Shown one piece after another: positions 10,763 to 45,300 of a DNA stretch of 64,000 nucleotides. The stretch is taken from the NCBI GenBank assembly GCA_013407085.1, contig JACCGJ010000638.1, forward strand, positions 45,440 through 109,439, given 5' to 3'. Both the position numbers and the translations under genes were made by a program. Below the pieces are notes generated by a model. The model had not been told where the DNA came from. It worked only from the letters and a program-made list of their open reading frames with translations, and searched no databases. The stretch comes from Atriophallophorus winterbourni (Eukaryota > Platyhelminthes > Trematoda > Plagiorchiida > Microphallidae). Numbering within the stretch: the first letter of the stretch is position 1; each line of letters opens with the position of its first letter.

Positions 10763-11838
10763 TTCTCCACTGTTTTAAGGCGAGCAGATACGACGAGTAT
10801 TGTATAAACCAAATGAATGCAAAAAGAACGAAATCTGTCGTGAGCTGTGAACGAGATGGCAATAAATGTGAACGCAGAAATTTTTCTCAAGCCCGTGGGA
10901 ATAACCAATCATCTTGTGTGTGGACAAATGTGCTTGAACAGGTTGCTGCTGTTTGTCTTATTCCATTGTGGCTTACAATTTAAAACATTATTCGTTAATT
11001 AGTGCTATGGATGTGATAAAATTATGGGAATACTGATTTTTATTCGGGACCATGTGTTGAGCTTATCTATATTTGTTTTATCGGCACATAAATTTGGCCA
11101 TGTTGCTATTGTCAACCTTATCCAACTCTGGATTACAAGTCGAAACATTCTTAATCCAGCCAGTTTGGGTTTTGTTAAAATAAAGTTGCTATGATCAATG
11201 CTATTATTTTTTACTCCGTGCATTTGACACTAGCTTTGAGATGTTTCATCCAGTAATATCAATTTGCAATAGCTCTGTAATGACTTTTAGTTAAGCAATA
11301 CATATGCTCGAAAGATTCAAAACCCTTATTTAATACATTTTCAATCGTTTGTGCATTTTATTTTATATTTATAATCAGTTTCGTGTGAATCCTTGTATCT
11401 AAATATTCAGTGAATCTTTTATGTTGTTCAGCATTAATTTCTTAAATTTTCCAGATTCAGTTAGTGCTGGAGAGAGTTAAAACTTTACTCGAGAAACTGC
11501 AATAAGAAATTAAAAATCGCTATTCATCAATTAATGTTGGTGTGAATAATTTCAAGTCTTCGTCGAGATAACAATTATGTTCATCAGAGCCGATAGACAA
11601 CTTTAAGTTTTTGAGTCATCTCATTATCACTGTGCAAATGCAAAGATTTAATTTGCATTGTGAAAATTATTGAACCGCATATGGTTTTATTTCTCTGTAT
11701 ATAACATATAACTGACAAAGTTGGGTTGAACTTAATTATTTTTGTACTAATAGAATTCAAGTCATTTAATTTTATACCCAAGTTTCTATTTGCTTTGATT
11801 TACGAAATCATTTTCTATGGTAATAATTCACAGTTGTT
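10763..11838. other. No recognisable gene
   Basis: AT-rich sequence between the BEL LTR and the second gypsy copy. Open frames are short and without motifs. Confidence 0.4.
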
Positions 11839-13155
11839 ATTCATGCAGTATAGAACTAAATGTCGAATTTTCTGGAGTGACGGCTTCAATGCCGGAGGAA
11901 ATGGCTTTAGTAGTGATACCTGACACCTGTAAAGAGGTTGTTGTATCTACTAATCTCCGCTGTTTTACTTCGACAGTTAGACCGAAGTGAGACAGAAAGT
12001 CGATGCCGATTATTGGGCAATTAACCTCTGCGATGAGAAACACCCAGGGAAAACTGCGTTTTAGTCCCAAGTTAAGGGTTAGCAGGCGTTGGCCGTAAGT
12101 GTTAATACGAGTGCCATTTGCCGAGTGAAGAGTGTAGGACGACGGTTTGGAGGTGCTGGATGTTGGAGGTATGACGCTAATTTCAGCGCCAGTATCGACT
12201 AGAAAATGCCGACAACTCGATATGTCTGTAACATAGAATAGGCGATTCGGGTTTGGTGGGCCGCGAACAGTAGTCGCCGTAGCTGACAGACCCTTGATTT
12301 TGACGGTTTTTAACCACGGGGGGATGCATTCTGAGGCTTTATCCCCATATCCCTTGTGGTACCAACATATGCGCTCAGGGGTTTTCGATGGTCGAGATTT
12401 AGATTTTGAGCGAGGTGGGTTGGGAGATTTTGACAAGAGAGAGTTCGCCACAAGAGTTAGTTCAGCGACTTTTTCTTTTAATTCCGAACATTAACAGGGC
12501 GAATTGATAGGTGCGGAATCAACCGTAATTTTGTCGGCTTCTTTTGCTTCGAGCATTTTGTCAGCCGCTTGTGCTAGTTCGTCTAATGATACGTGAGTAA
12601 TCAAACCAGCAAGCACTTGGCAAATGTCAGCTGGGAGGTTTTTAAACCACAACTGTGTTAAAATGCTCTCCTCAATCCTTTTGTCTCCAAGTAGCTCTTT
12701 TATCTGGCGAAGAAGCTGAGATGGCTTTTTATCACCAAGAGCTATTTTGGAAAAGAGGACGTCGAGCTTCTCTTGCTCAAAAAAACCAATTCGGTCTATT
12801 AGTGCGGATTTGAGCATTTCGTATGGCTTGACCTCAGGCATAGCATAAATAAGATCACTTACTTGTTCAGCTACGTCGAGAGGGAGCAGGGTCACCAAAT
12901 AAGAATACATAATAGATTCATCGGTGATGCCATATATACGAAAAATAGCTTCAATTTGGCCGAACCAAAGAGGAAGATTAGAAACGTCTAAAGCTGGTAA
13001 TGTGCATGGATAAAGTTGTGATTGTGGGATTGTAGAAACTTCACTTATGGAAAAATCGCTCATGGTGGGTGTTAAGTGAGTATTGCAAAATATAAGCCAA
13101 AAATTTACAAATACGAATTTAGCGTAAATGAGTAGGAGTACACGGGCTCACCCAA
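11839..13155 (-). mobile_element. Second gypsy (CsRn1-like) copy, truncated
   Basis: Nearly identical to parts of gypsy element 1 but uninterrupted at the BEL insertion point. It holds gag (start ATG at 13063) and the protease with the active-site motif [10 protein letters not shown] (about 12200), and breaks off at about 11839, before the RT. A TAA-type stop at about 12491 interrupts gag between INSPC and CSELK. At the other end it runs to the primer-binding site (13144-13153) and stops exactly where the LTR should begin. Confidence 0.82.
12491..13063 (-). pseudogene. gypsy gag, N-terminal 190 residues
   Basis: Same capsid-like region as 4240-4813 with a few substitutions. It ends at a premature stop; downstream gag-protease sequence (11839-12490) continues in the same frame. 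Confidence 0.78.
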
Positions 13156-13656
13156 TTGGAAAGATCGACTACCAATAATAGTTGGAAATTTTATCCGGAA
13201 GTTGTATGCCATTTATAGTTAATATGATAAAATACCCAGTCACAATTTTTATGCAGTGAAGACTGTCATTGCGTTGCCATCAACCTAACAATCGGGAAAA
13301 TTGAAAAAGCCGAAATGGAACCTTTGAGCATAAGTCAAGTGTGCAGTATATGTTTACCACTGATATGGTTTTTATTTATAGGACAGTAACAAAAACAATA
13401 TATGAAGGTACAGATTGGCCCAGAAAAAAGTGGGAAGCTGGCTCAGAAATAAGCGAACAAATACGATAGAGAAAGAAGGCTTCGTGATAAAAGAGGCAGA
13501 TAAACACTGCATGTGTTTCACTACGCATTGTATTTTTTGGAAAGTGGCATTTAATCGGCCATGCTGAAGAATAATTTTTCTACGCATTTTTATTTTCTCA
13601 GTCAACATGGAACCCTTTTATTTTCGAAACGTTTAACATGTCTCTATGTAAACAGT
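13156..13656. other. Unidentified sequence plus repeat E left part
   Basis: 13156-13520 is unrecognised. 13525-13656 matches 7735-7858 and ends at the gypsy LTR. Confidence 0.45.
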
Positions 13657-14061
13657 TGTAGTGGACCAAAATATATAGTCTAGCACTACACACAAAATGG
13701 CAAAAATGGAAAGAACTCACTGAAAGACCAAGAGAGCAAATGTCCAAATAAAGATCCGTAACGTCCAACGATAGCGAGGTAATCCACACAGGAAAATCCA
13801 AGAGATGGAATTCAAGGTGCAGAAAGCGCTAAAATGTTGGAGAATCCGTTAATCACAGTTCCAGCACAAAGTGGCGCACACAGACTTCGCAACCACGGGA
13901 GAAGACAAAATCCGAGTTCGAAATTGTATTGACCGCCAAAAAGTATAGTGTACAAGCATTGATACAGATGAAATGTACATGGCCAAAAAACGAATAACTA
14001 TACAAGGCCAAAAATTGTATGTACACAATACGAAGTTACGAAGCGGAAGCAGTTCACTACA
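13657..14061 (-). repeat. Detached gypsy LTR
   Basis: 405 bp, TGTAGTG to CACTACA, clearly the same LTR as 4912-5318. There is no PBS or polypurine tract next to it on either side, so it behaves as a solo or detached LTR. Confidence 0.8.
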
Positions 14062-14439
14062 CCGTAGGGTAGTCAATACAGGTGTTTGGGTACACTCTTT
14101 TCTATTCTATTCAATTCAATTCAATTTTATTTGTCTAAACAGCATATAGCTCTACAAAAAACCACAGAATAATATGGCAACAACGAATAATATAACAAGC
14201 TAAAATGGGATTGGGTTGCTTACTGAGCAGTTCAAGAATCAATTAAAAATCTAAAGGGCAGAAATAGTTTTCGATTTGTGGGATAACAAATGTAGATGCA
14301 TGTTGTTAAGATGTATAGTTTTCTTCGATGCACGGGTTAAGGGTTTAAGAGGCATCAAGGCTTGTCTGTTTCATACCACTGAAACAAATCTGGACGACCG
14401 ATTGGTGACTCAGCATCAATTCCACCTGTGCAAACTGAA
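14062..14439. other. No clear gene; possible LINE 3' end at 14100
   Basis: A run of (TTCAA)-like repeats at 14101-14135 next to TTTATTTG resembles the 3' tail of a minus-strand CR1/Jockey-type LINE. Nothing else is recognisable. Confidence 0.3.
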
Positions 14440-15422
14440 TTTGAAATTGAACTATGTTAGAATTGCAGGGGAGTGCTCGCAGGAATCACTGATTCTCAGT
14501 GTAGTGCCTCAAGGCTCGGTGCTTGGTCCATTACTTTTTCTTATTTTTGTAAACGACCTGGCAGCGTGCTTGAATTCACGCTGCTTCCTGTTTGCTGATG
14601 ATGTTAAGATCCTAGGAACCGACAGTAGAGATACGTTTATCTCTGATTTAGAAAAAGTAATCGAGTGGACAAAGACCTGGGACTTGCCACTAAACCTGGG
14701 GAAGAGCTGTCTTCTGACGACTGATTTAGCGACAACCCAACTAGAAGTTGGTGAAGGGACTATCAGAATAGCGGCTGCTCAGAAAGTGAAGGATCTTGGC
14801 ATTACTATAACAGGCGATTTCAAATGGGCTACTCAATGTGCCGAAGCTGCAAACAAGGCTCGCAGAGAATTGTTCAGACTTCGCTCAGCGTTATCTTGCC
14901 GAAAACCTTCAATCTTCATCCCCTCATACAAAGTAGTCGTGCGGCCTCACTTGGAGTACTGCGTTCAATCCTGGGCACCATACTTAAAAAAAGATATAGC
15001 ATGTCTCGAGAGGGTCCAGCGCCTTGCGACTAGGATGGTTGAGGGTCAGGCAGGTAAAACTTATGAGGCTAGACTCAAGGACCTCGGTTTGTTCTCACTA
15101 AAGAGACGGTGGCTGCGAGGTGACCTAATAGAAGCCTTCAAGATTCTAAAGGGTCTCACGGGTGATAATATTACTGAGATCCTTAAACTTGCACCTAAAG
15201 CAGCTACAAGGGGTAATTCCATGAAACTTCTTAAGAGTAGGCCCAGGTTGCTGGCACGTGAGCACTTTTTCAGCAGCCGTGTGGTCAACTTCTGGAACAA
15301 GCTCCCAGATTGTATAGTAAGCCTCCCAAATGTGTTGAGCTCCAAAAGGGAATTAGACGTTAAATGGTCTATCATATTTCCGCATATTGTCTAATAAAAA
15401 AACTTTAAAAAAACAAAAAAAC
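14440..15422 (+). mobile_element. CR1-like LINE, 5'-truncated, RT C-terminal part
   Basis: An open frame to the TAA at 15392-15394 encodes the second half of a non-LTR reverse transcriptase: VPQGSVLGPLLFLIFVNDL, the catalytic FADDVKIL box (about 14595), LGITI, RPHLEYCVQSW and the C-terminal NFWNKLP motif. The stop is followed by AATAAA and an A-rich tail to about 15422. The endonuclease and the first half of the RT are missing, as usual for 5'-truncated insertions. The RT frame has no stops, so the copy is fairly young. It lies about 440 bp upstream of the Groucho start codon. Confidence 0.85.
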
Positions 15423-15436
15423 GTATTTTTACATTT

Positions 15437-15515
15437 TTATCATATCTGTCTAGGCCTGGACAACCTGACAGTAAATTAGCCCACATGCAGTCTATGACTG
15501 TTTTTCACTTTACCT
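15437..15515 (-). repeat. Repeat family A, fragment
   Basis: Minus-strand fragment of a SINE-like repeat of about 200-230 bp. It shares the phrase GTCTAGG(C/T)CTGG(A/G)CAACCTG with the copy at 30357 and matches 20800-20875 in reverse. Confidence 0.6.
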
Positions 15516-15864
15516 CAACTAGGCTAGTGATTTCATACACCACACATTGTTCACGCATATTATTGCATTATTTCCTGAATAGCTGACCTCTCACCGTGCT
15601 GGTGAAGAGAAACCCTACCTTACTTTCCAGATATTCGGAAACAAGAACGTATGAAAAGTACGAACTGTATACTCGATATCGAAGTGCCGGGTGCTCAACC
15701 GCATACCGTCGAAGGAAATCTGGGCACGTGATCGGCTTTTAGCCACCTTCAGCCATGTGCAACTTGAACTTGAACTTGAGCTTGAACTTGAACATTCGGT
15801 TGGCCTCGAGTAACCCGCGATTTTCAATATTTTCATTGACTCCGTGCGTCTAACGGCCGTCAAT
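15516..15864 (+). promoter_or_regulatory. Presumed Groucho upstream region
   Basis: Contains a run of CTTGAA hexamers (15757-15793) and a CACGTG E-box (15724-15729). I find no convincing TATA box or spliced-leader acceptor. Transcription start unknown; the promoter role is inferred only from position. Confidence 0.25.
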
Positions 15865-37630
<21,766 letters not shown>

Positions 37631-40600
37631 CAACCGTTCGTTCCACCACATCACCATTTTCTCTCTCTCGCGCTTCTCCCCGTCGCTGTTGTTACCGCCA
37701 CCCCGGTCGGGACTTTGTGTGCTTACTTATTTTGTACAGTTTCTCTCTCTCTCTCGTAATCTCTTATCCAAAACCACTTGTTAGCTTAAATTTTACTCCA
37801 TTGTCACTGCATATCACCGCATGCTTTTTACCCCGGTCATTTTTGTTTACTCTATACTTGTGTACAGCTGTTGTACTTGTCTCTCTTTACCATCTCTATA
37901 TTACCGCTTCGGATTTTTCAATCACCTAATTTTACGAATTGTCTTATGTTTTTTCTTCGAAATTTCATCCTCGGGTCACTTGGAGCGACCATTATCATCA
38001 TCGTGGTTGCGCATATCACAATCGTAGATTCATGAACATGTGCAGTTTAGATGAGGAAGTGTGACTGCAAAAAGCGGGTCAAGATTGTACTCCTACAAAA
38101 TGACCTGAGGTTCCCTCACTTCGATGAACTAGTCCAGTAGCATCGGTCTGAAAGCATCCTTGGGTTTTTATTGCTGTGTACTGCGACAAACATTCCCCGT
38201 TTACTCTCCAATATAAACAAGCTCAATCAAAAGAATCTAAATCCTTTATTAAGCATTTGTATCAACGCGTTCTTTGTCTGTGTGCACAAATGCGACAGTT
38301 ATTTTCGGGGTTCCAGTGTTCTTTGTATATCCATCCGCCCCCTTAGCAACTGATGCTTTACCCAGAGCTTCCGGACACGAAAGTGCCGTGTTTATTTTTT
38401 TCCCACTAGAGACTTCATTTTCACGGAGTAGCTTTTTATCACCTTGGTCACTCCGGCCCCACGTGCTTGTTGTTATTAGCAGTGAAAAGCGATTAATTTT
38501 GCGCTTGGTTGGTGATACCTAAATGTGAACAAACAGCGCTGTGACCGAAACGATAACTTTGGCAGCTCGTCTATCAGTTAAACTGTGACTCGGCTTGTTG
38601 CCGGTCCTTTTCCATTCATCAATTGCATCACGTGAGCCCAACGATCCCGAAGCTAATGTTTGGTATTTGCGTTTATTCATATTGTAAATGTCACTCTTCG
38701 CCGGTGCTGAAAGCAATGCTTGGATTAACGGTTGATCTTACAGATGATTGAGAATAGTTTTCACTGCATTTATTGCTTCACAGCGTGTACATACATCTAC
38801 ACGTTCGAGTTAATGATACTTGTCCGACCGCATAATCCATCGAGGTTACCTGTGAGTATCCGAGCCAGATTTGTGCTCAACTAGGCCAAAGTTATGAACA
38901 CGATCATATGCAAACAAGTTTCTACGTGTCGAACTTAGAAAATTATTTAATATTTAGACACCTGTGCAGCGTTAACGATTAGATGGTGACGGTGCATCAG
39001 TTGCTAGAGGTCACGACACCTTTCTCGATGAAAAAATCATGAAAGTTTTGCACGGTTGACCGGAAAACGAAGATTGATGTGACTGGGTCATTGCCGATCT
39101 CGTGTTGGCGGTCCGTTGTTTCAAATCTGGAACATCACCATTTCCTGGGCAGCTTATATTGAAGGTGTGCTTGTAAATTTTGTCTCCGAATGTGATTAAT
39201 GTGTCGGGCGATGACAGCACCCCATTTAACACGTTATGTGGTGGCTTCGACGGGGTTTGTTGTGATTCTATACATCCTTCGATTTCTGATCTAATGTAAT
39301 TTTAAAATTTCTCTAGCAGTAAGTTATACTGCGTCTTTCAAAAAAGATATTATTATATTTATTCACCGGTTGAGCGTGCTAGTTTGACATCTATAACCAT
39401 ATGTTTGATGACTTAAGTATCTTGCTATCCGAATGGAACCTTGTTGGGCTTTTCTCAGGCAAAGTCGTTCCCCTACTTTTTTAATGTAAAATATGCCGGA
39501 GCTCCATTTTCAAATTGAGGACGTATAGGAATCGAGTATATATCGCGTTAAACATCCTGTGACCTGTTGTGTAAGCTATGCTGTAGGGACAACAGCGTTT
39601 AGAAGTCGTTACGTCCGAGGGTTTGTGACGTGCGGCAAATAGAAACCCAGGTCTCAAACACATTAAGCAGGCTCTACCCTCGTGTCACATACGGTGTGAA
39701 AGTTCAGGTCGATTCTTACCTAGGAAGACGTAATGAGACTTAGCTGGATTCAACGCGATCTTTGGTGATTTAGACAAAAGAAGCAATCGTCTTGCAAATC
39801 AACAACACCATTTAAATTATGTATTAATTTTCAATAGGTTAAAATTGACATCGTATAACAGGCAAGGTGAAAGTCATCCCATTGGGAGTTGGTTTATGCA
39901 TAACTGGAACACTGTTTCGGTTCCAGGACAGTACCTCGCGTAATATTTATGGATAAGACACCAGTCTGTAAAGGTTTTGTTCAATTTTACATGCCATCTC
40001 CAACCGAGTAAGGACGAATTGAACCATGTATCTTACCAGCCAAGCCGCATCACGAAAGCTATCAGAAAAATATCGCGTGATTTATTTGCTTAAAGAAATT
40101 GTCACGAAAAGCAGAAATTTCCCTGGTGTGTTGAGCCTAAAAAGTCTGAACCAGAGTGAGATTTCCCAACACAAAATTCACCAACTAAAGTGACCCAATA
40201 CATCAGCAAAATTAAAATCCGCCGGTCCAGGGTTAACATTTGATCTCCCAATTAACATAACTTTTGTCAGAATGCTCGAGTGGCCGCGTAAAACCATAAT
40301 TCTTGAAAGTTCCTCTCGTTCTTGTAATCTGCCCAACGATGCTTTTTGGCTTTCACTGTCAGTTTCTTCATTTTAGTTACCATAACGCGAAATTAAAATA
40401 TTTAATAAGCAATGTCATGCTGCGTACACCCCATCTGTTTTGTGTTTGCACATGGACAGCATTTAATTGTCTGATCGGTAAATCTTACTAACCACAATTT
40501 ACCAGTCACTTTTACGCATCCGTCTAATCGGTCCTGCGCCATGACCCGGGGAGCCAATCCCATTTCGTATTTCGAATTCCGCAATCGACTGACCGTGTGG

Positions 40601-42373
40601 TACATCACGTGCTCACCGGGCATGTATTGGTTACACGGCCAAACATCAATGACCTTGATCGCGTTACAACGATTGGATAAACTGACCCAGTCTGGGTAAT
40701 TGGCTGCTGGCTTTCCGCCAGTTATACTGCTCAGGATACGCTGGAGAAGATATTGAAATCTCAGAAATGCAATACTTCGGTATGTTATCGCCAAATTTTA
40801 CCGATTTCGAAATTTTGCTCACAGCATTTTGCAAACGCATTTTAACCTATTTTGATAATAATATTTTAACTAAGGCAGAAATTTATTGCAGGATGTTGCT
40901 CACAACCTCACAAAGTTGAACTGTGAGGTACCCGGAGACCATTTGTGGTTGTTTTCAAACATTGTTGTCATTGTTGTTCCACATGCAAAATAGGTTCCAA
41001 ATTCAACACGACACAGTTGTATAATTATAAGAAATTGGAAACGATTCTCAGCAAATTTGTTTTTAATAATGCCTTTTTCTAGATTCAATCTCAGTAATTT
41101 ATGTCAACTAAACTAGGCGAGTCACAATGATGTAAATAATGTAAATAATACTTGATTATTTACTGACGTGACAATTTGAATTTTTGTAACAAATTCACCC
41201 TTCCGTTTATTTCGATTTCTGTACATGACACCTAAATCACCGAAGACAAATGTATCGGTTAGAAATCTTGTGAATGTCACTTTATTTGGAAAAGCGCGGT
41301 ACGAAACGATTGCTATAATCAACCCTTTTCATTTATGTGATCGCCTAGATTGATGGAAAAACAAAACGTTCACACTTACTCTTCTCAGCATTTCACGACT
41401 AGTTTCGAACGATCGGCCAATTAATCTCAGTCATTTTCATCAGCACAGACATTCATCATCATTTAAAACCCGAATTTGCGAAGTGCCTTTTATTCTAATG
41501 TATTGTGGTGTTCACATCCCCATCCTTTACACTCCACTACCGGTTTCTGGCTGTTTGCCGTCGTCAGGGGGAGACAGTAAGATCAGGTTCAATGAGCCTT
41601 GAAACAGTGGAAAAGCGGTAAAAAAAGTTTTATTCCAAATTCAATGTTGTATCTAACACAGCTTTGATGAGCTTGCCAAGATTCATACCCTCGTGTTGTT
41701 ACTATTTAGGCTGTGGAATCCCATCACGAGTCAGATAGAAATTAATTTAAAATTACTCTGGACACAAAGGTCTGGAGGCATTTGAACTCGTGGAATATTT
41801 AACCGGTTTGCATTTTGTTTATCAAATGTTTATGTATTAGCCGTTACTTGTTACCCATCACCAGCTTTTTCATTTAAGTCTTAAGAATTTACGCAGAATT
41901 ATGCATGTCACGTTTCTAATTTCATGACCTTGGATCCTATTTCAATACCGACGATGCCAATCCTGTATCAATGGGTCTCAGCCACGCGTTTCTTATAATA
42001 ACGCAGTTGAAATCAGTAACAGAATAATTTATTTTTGTAGACAAATGCATAAAACCAAGCAGCCGAGGTCAGGTATGCTTTGCGATGAGCGTTCCTTGAC
42101 ACATTAAAAGCCAGAGACGTGCCCCGAAAAATGTCCACGTGCATATTTATGCCTTCACGCAAATCAATTTGAGGGCTAAAACAGGCAAGACCGCGAACTC
42201 GACTTAATCGATTGTCCTCGCGTACCCACGCCCCATGTTACTCACAAATTTAAATTTGATTTCGGTAACCTAGTTTGACGAAATCGGTTTCCATGCCAGT
42301 CCGGTGCACTAAATCTCTATGTGCCTGAGTCATCAGAACTGACGTAACTCAAATGAATTTTGTTTCGTTTCAG
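37631..42373. other. Groucho 3' UTR, then Groucho-nanos spacer
   Basis: Pyrimidine-rich sequence follows the Groucho stop to about 38000 and is probably 3' UTR. I cannot place a poly(A) signal with confidence. The missing first exon of nanos should lie here, ending one base into a codon, but no candidate convinced me. A family B copy is at 41499-41632. Confidence 0.4.
41499..41632 (-). repeat. Repeat family B copy
   Basis: Matches 33416-33540; the core on the minus strand reads CTGACGACGGC rather than CTGATGACGGC. Confidence 0.7.
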
Positions 42374-45300
42374 CGGAGACGATCGCGCCCGCACGCCCGT
42401 GTACAAACAAGAAACCGCAATTTGATGCACTGCTACAACGAGTCGAGGAGTGGCACATGAAGTAAGGAAGATTTTGAAATTGTGGCACGTTTCACCGTGC
42501 TCTGGACTTGCAGTTTTCATTTGATCTGCCACGGGATCAGTTTTTTAATATTCTTGTCCTAATTCCGTACACAAGATGTGGATACCAAGCCGGCGTCGGT
42601 ACTTTAATTCCCAGACAGTCAGCTTGTCAATGCGTAGAGTCTGTTGCCAACCGTCTACACTCAATCTACAAACACTTGCTAGTCCAACTCAGTTCGCATC
42701 ACATGACCACGAGAAATACATGATCAAAACACGCATTTTTGTAACCATGGCTGGGTATGAACAACAATCCTCATGGCAGCATACAATACAGCCTCGGCCT
42801 TGTGATCGATTGTGGTTGACTGGACGCATGCAAACCAGGGGATTATCCGGATGTTGTGTGGGTGCGCAGCGTTCCAACGGTGATGTCGATTGTAGCTGTA
42901 AATAATTTTTCGACTAAGCAGGATTAAATCAAGCTATTTCAAACATTCTACTTAAATCAAATTCATAATTTCAATGAAAAAATGTCATTTTTCCACGATG
43001 GATGATTGTTTTGGAATTTAAAATTTAAGTATTCTTATTTATTTATTTATTTTTATTTATTTATTCTTTTCTTATCCTTATTTTACTTAAGTATTGTTTC
43101 TTATTCTTTTGCTCTGGGCGGTGTTCGTTGGATTTACTGAGAAATTTAGGATTTTACATTCGATATGTGGATAACATGTCCTCCCCGCTTCGAATACGGC
43201 GGTAGATTTCAAGATTTGATTCAAGTCCGAGCTACACCTTGTAGGAACATGGACTCCATTTGGCTTTAGATGGAACCTCCTTCAAAGCTGCGTCCAGTGG
43301 TAGTGCAAGTATCGTGCCAAAAATCACGTTTTCGTTAGCTTCAATTTTGAATTTTCGTTTACCGGATTTGATTTGCGGGTTATCGGTTGAATTTGAAGCC
43401 GCTGATAAATAGGGTTCGTACAACTAACCACAATTTTCAAAGACACAATGGTTCCACTCAATGCGTGTATAAACGACAAATATATTGTGGTGTTTTTCAT
43501 CCCCATCATCTACACACCACAACCGATTTCTGGCTGTTTACCCTCATCAGGTGGAGACAGTAAGATTTTTAGTTACAGTGAGCTTTGAAATAGTGGAAAT
43601 GTAGTAAACACAGGCTTTAAAGCCATTGTTAAATAGTGTTGGTACAACGAACCACGATGCTCAAATACACATCCACGAGGTGGTATTGTATGAAAGCACA
43701 AGCTTGATTCACGCAAAGTGCCGCACAGTCAGAGACTGCACAAGGTGAATCTTAGTCAAGCGCTTAAGGCGAAGACAACTCGTGAATGTAAGCAACGCAA
43801 TTTAATTGTGTTTAATCGTAATTAGTCATCGTGCATGGTATAGATCAGGTACCGATAACATTCGGAAAAACTGCGAAAGCATCGCCAGTGGTTAGAATCG
43901 TATTACGCGTATTACGAAACCCTGAGACAGACACAAGAAATATTGGTCGCTTAAAATAATTTTCAATCTAGGCTGGAAACGGTATTTTGTAATAATGTTG
44001 GGTGAGTGAGTTTTCTCAATGTCCATTGGTCATTCCAAATAGCTCGTCGCTTCTTTACTTCATTCTGCTAATTGTAAACCGTTCTCACTATCTCGTAATA
44101 AGGCTGTAGGCTATAAAATGTAATATTGTACATATTAATGTATGTTTGTAGTACGCCCACAGTAACCGTTAATTATGATGTTAGAAATTTGAAATTAAAC
44201 ACATTTTTTATAGTTTTTTTCTTCGGAGAGTTTGCAAGGTTATTTAATTTGAGCATTACTCACGAAGCAATCTTTACACAGCTTTTTCTTCAGTTTGATT
44301 GGCACCTTTTCTCGTCCTACTCATTTCAGACTTTCCGAACACGCACGGTTGCATGCCACCTTGCCACCGAATGTGCTAAACGAGCTGATTGCATTTTTCC
44401 TTCGTCTTACCGAGTGGTGCAAGAGTTATTTGAACTCGGGCACGGAATGTTGTGCCTTCTGTCGCAGGAACAACGCACCATTAGCCATGTGCGTGACACA
44501 CAGGGTGAGTCGTTTTGTTTTAGGCGTGGATAGAATCGATTCTCGTTTTATTTCGAATGAGCGCAGAATGACTGCTGTCCGAGTCACATCACTGAACTGA
44601 GCGCTTGGCAACTTTGCAAATTTGACGTAGTAGTTCTCGATAGCGCAAGATGTCAACAATTTTCTACCGCATTTGAATTGCCGCTGATTTGGTTGTCTAG
44701 CCCGCTAATTCAAACATTTTGCCGTGTTTTCCATCCTGTTTTGGAGATCATTTGTCTTTTGTGGAGTCTATATAATGAGGAAGAGGGAAAATACGAATTC
44801 TTGGATTATTATTAAACTTATTCTCTCATTAAAGGTGGCAAACAAAATAAATGTTTCCGCTTTGGTTCAAGCATTTTCAGTCTACAGAATGATTACCATG
44901 TTGATTGGAATATTGGTCCTCGTTCATTCCGTAAATTAAACGTGATTTGGGGAAATGTATTAATTATAATCCCGGAAAGAGTCATCTACCTATTGAAGGA
45001 TTCAAGATGCATATCTTCGTTTCTTAGTTTTATATTCTTAAAAACATTTCTCGCAACAGAGACGATATTTTCCTCGTGTTAATATTGCCTAGTGAACGCA
45101 AGTTATCATCAAAAGCAAACGATTCCTTTTATAAATGAAATTATGCGTAGACTTGAGTGGGGAAACTATTGATTTTTATCGTTAAACTCGGGCCGCTACT
45201 AGCTGGATTGTCAAATTTTATCACAACGGGTTGCACCAATATGCTTGATTTTACCAGGAGTAGCTAACATCAGTTTATTGAGTCGTGCACTTCTGAAGGC

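Noticed and set aside
15615..15863. Minus-strand frame with a serine run upstream of Groucho
   Set aside because: The serine run is translation of the CTTGAA hexamer repeat.
44126..44533. 135-codon frame over nanos exon 2
   Set aside because: It is in a different frame from the zinc-finger coding frame and has no motif.
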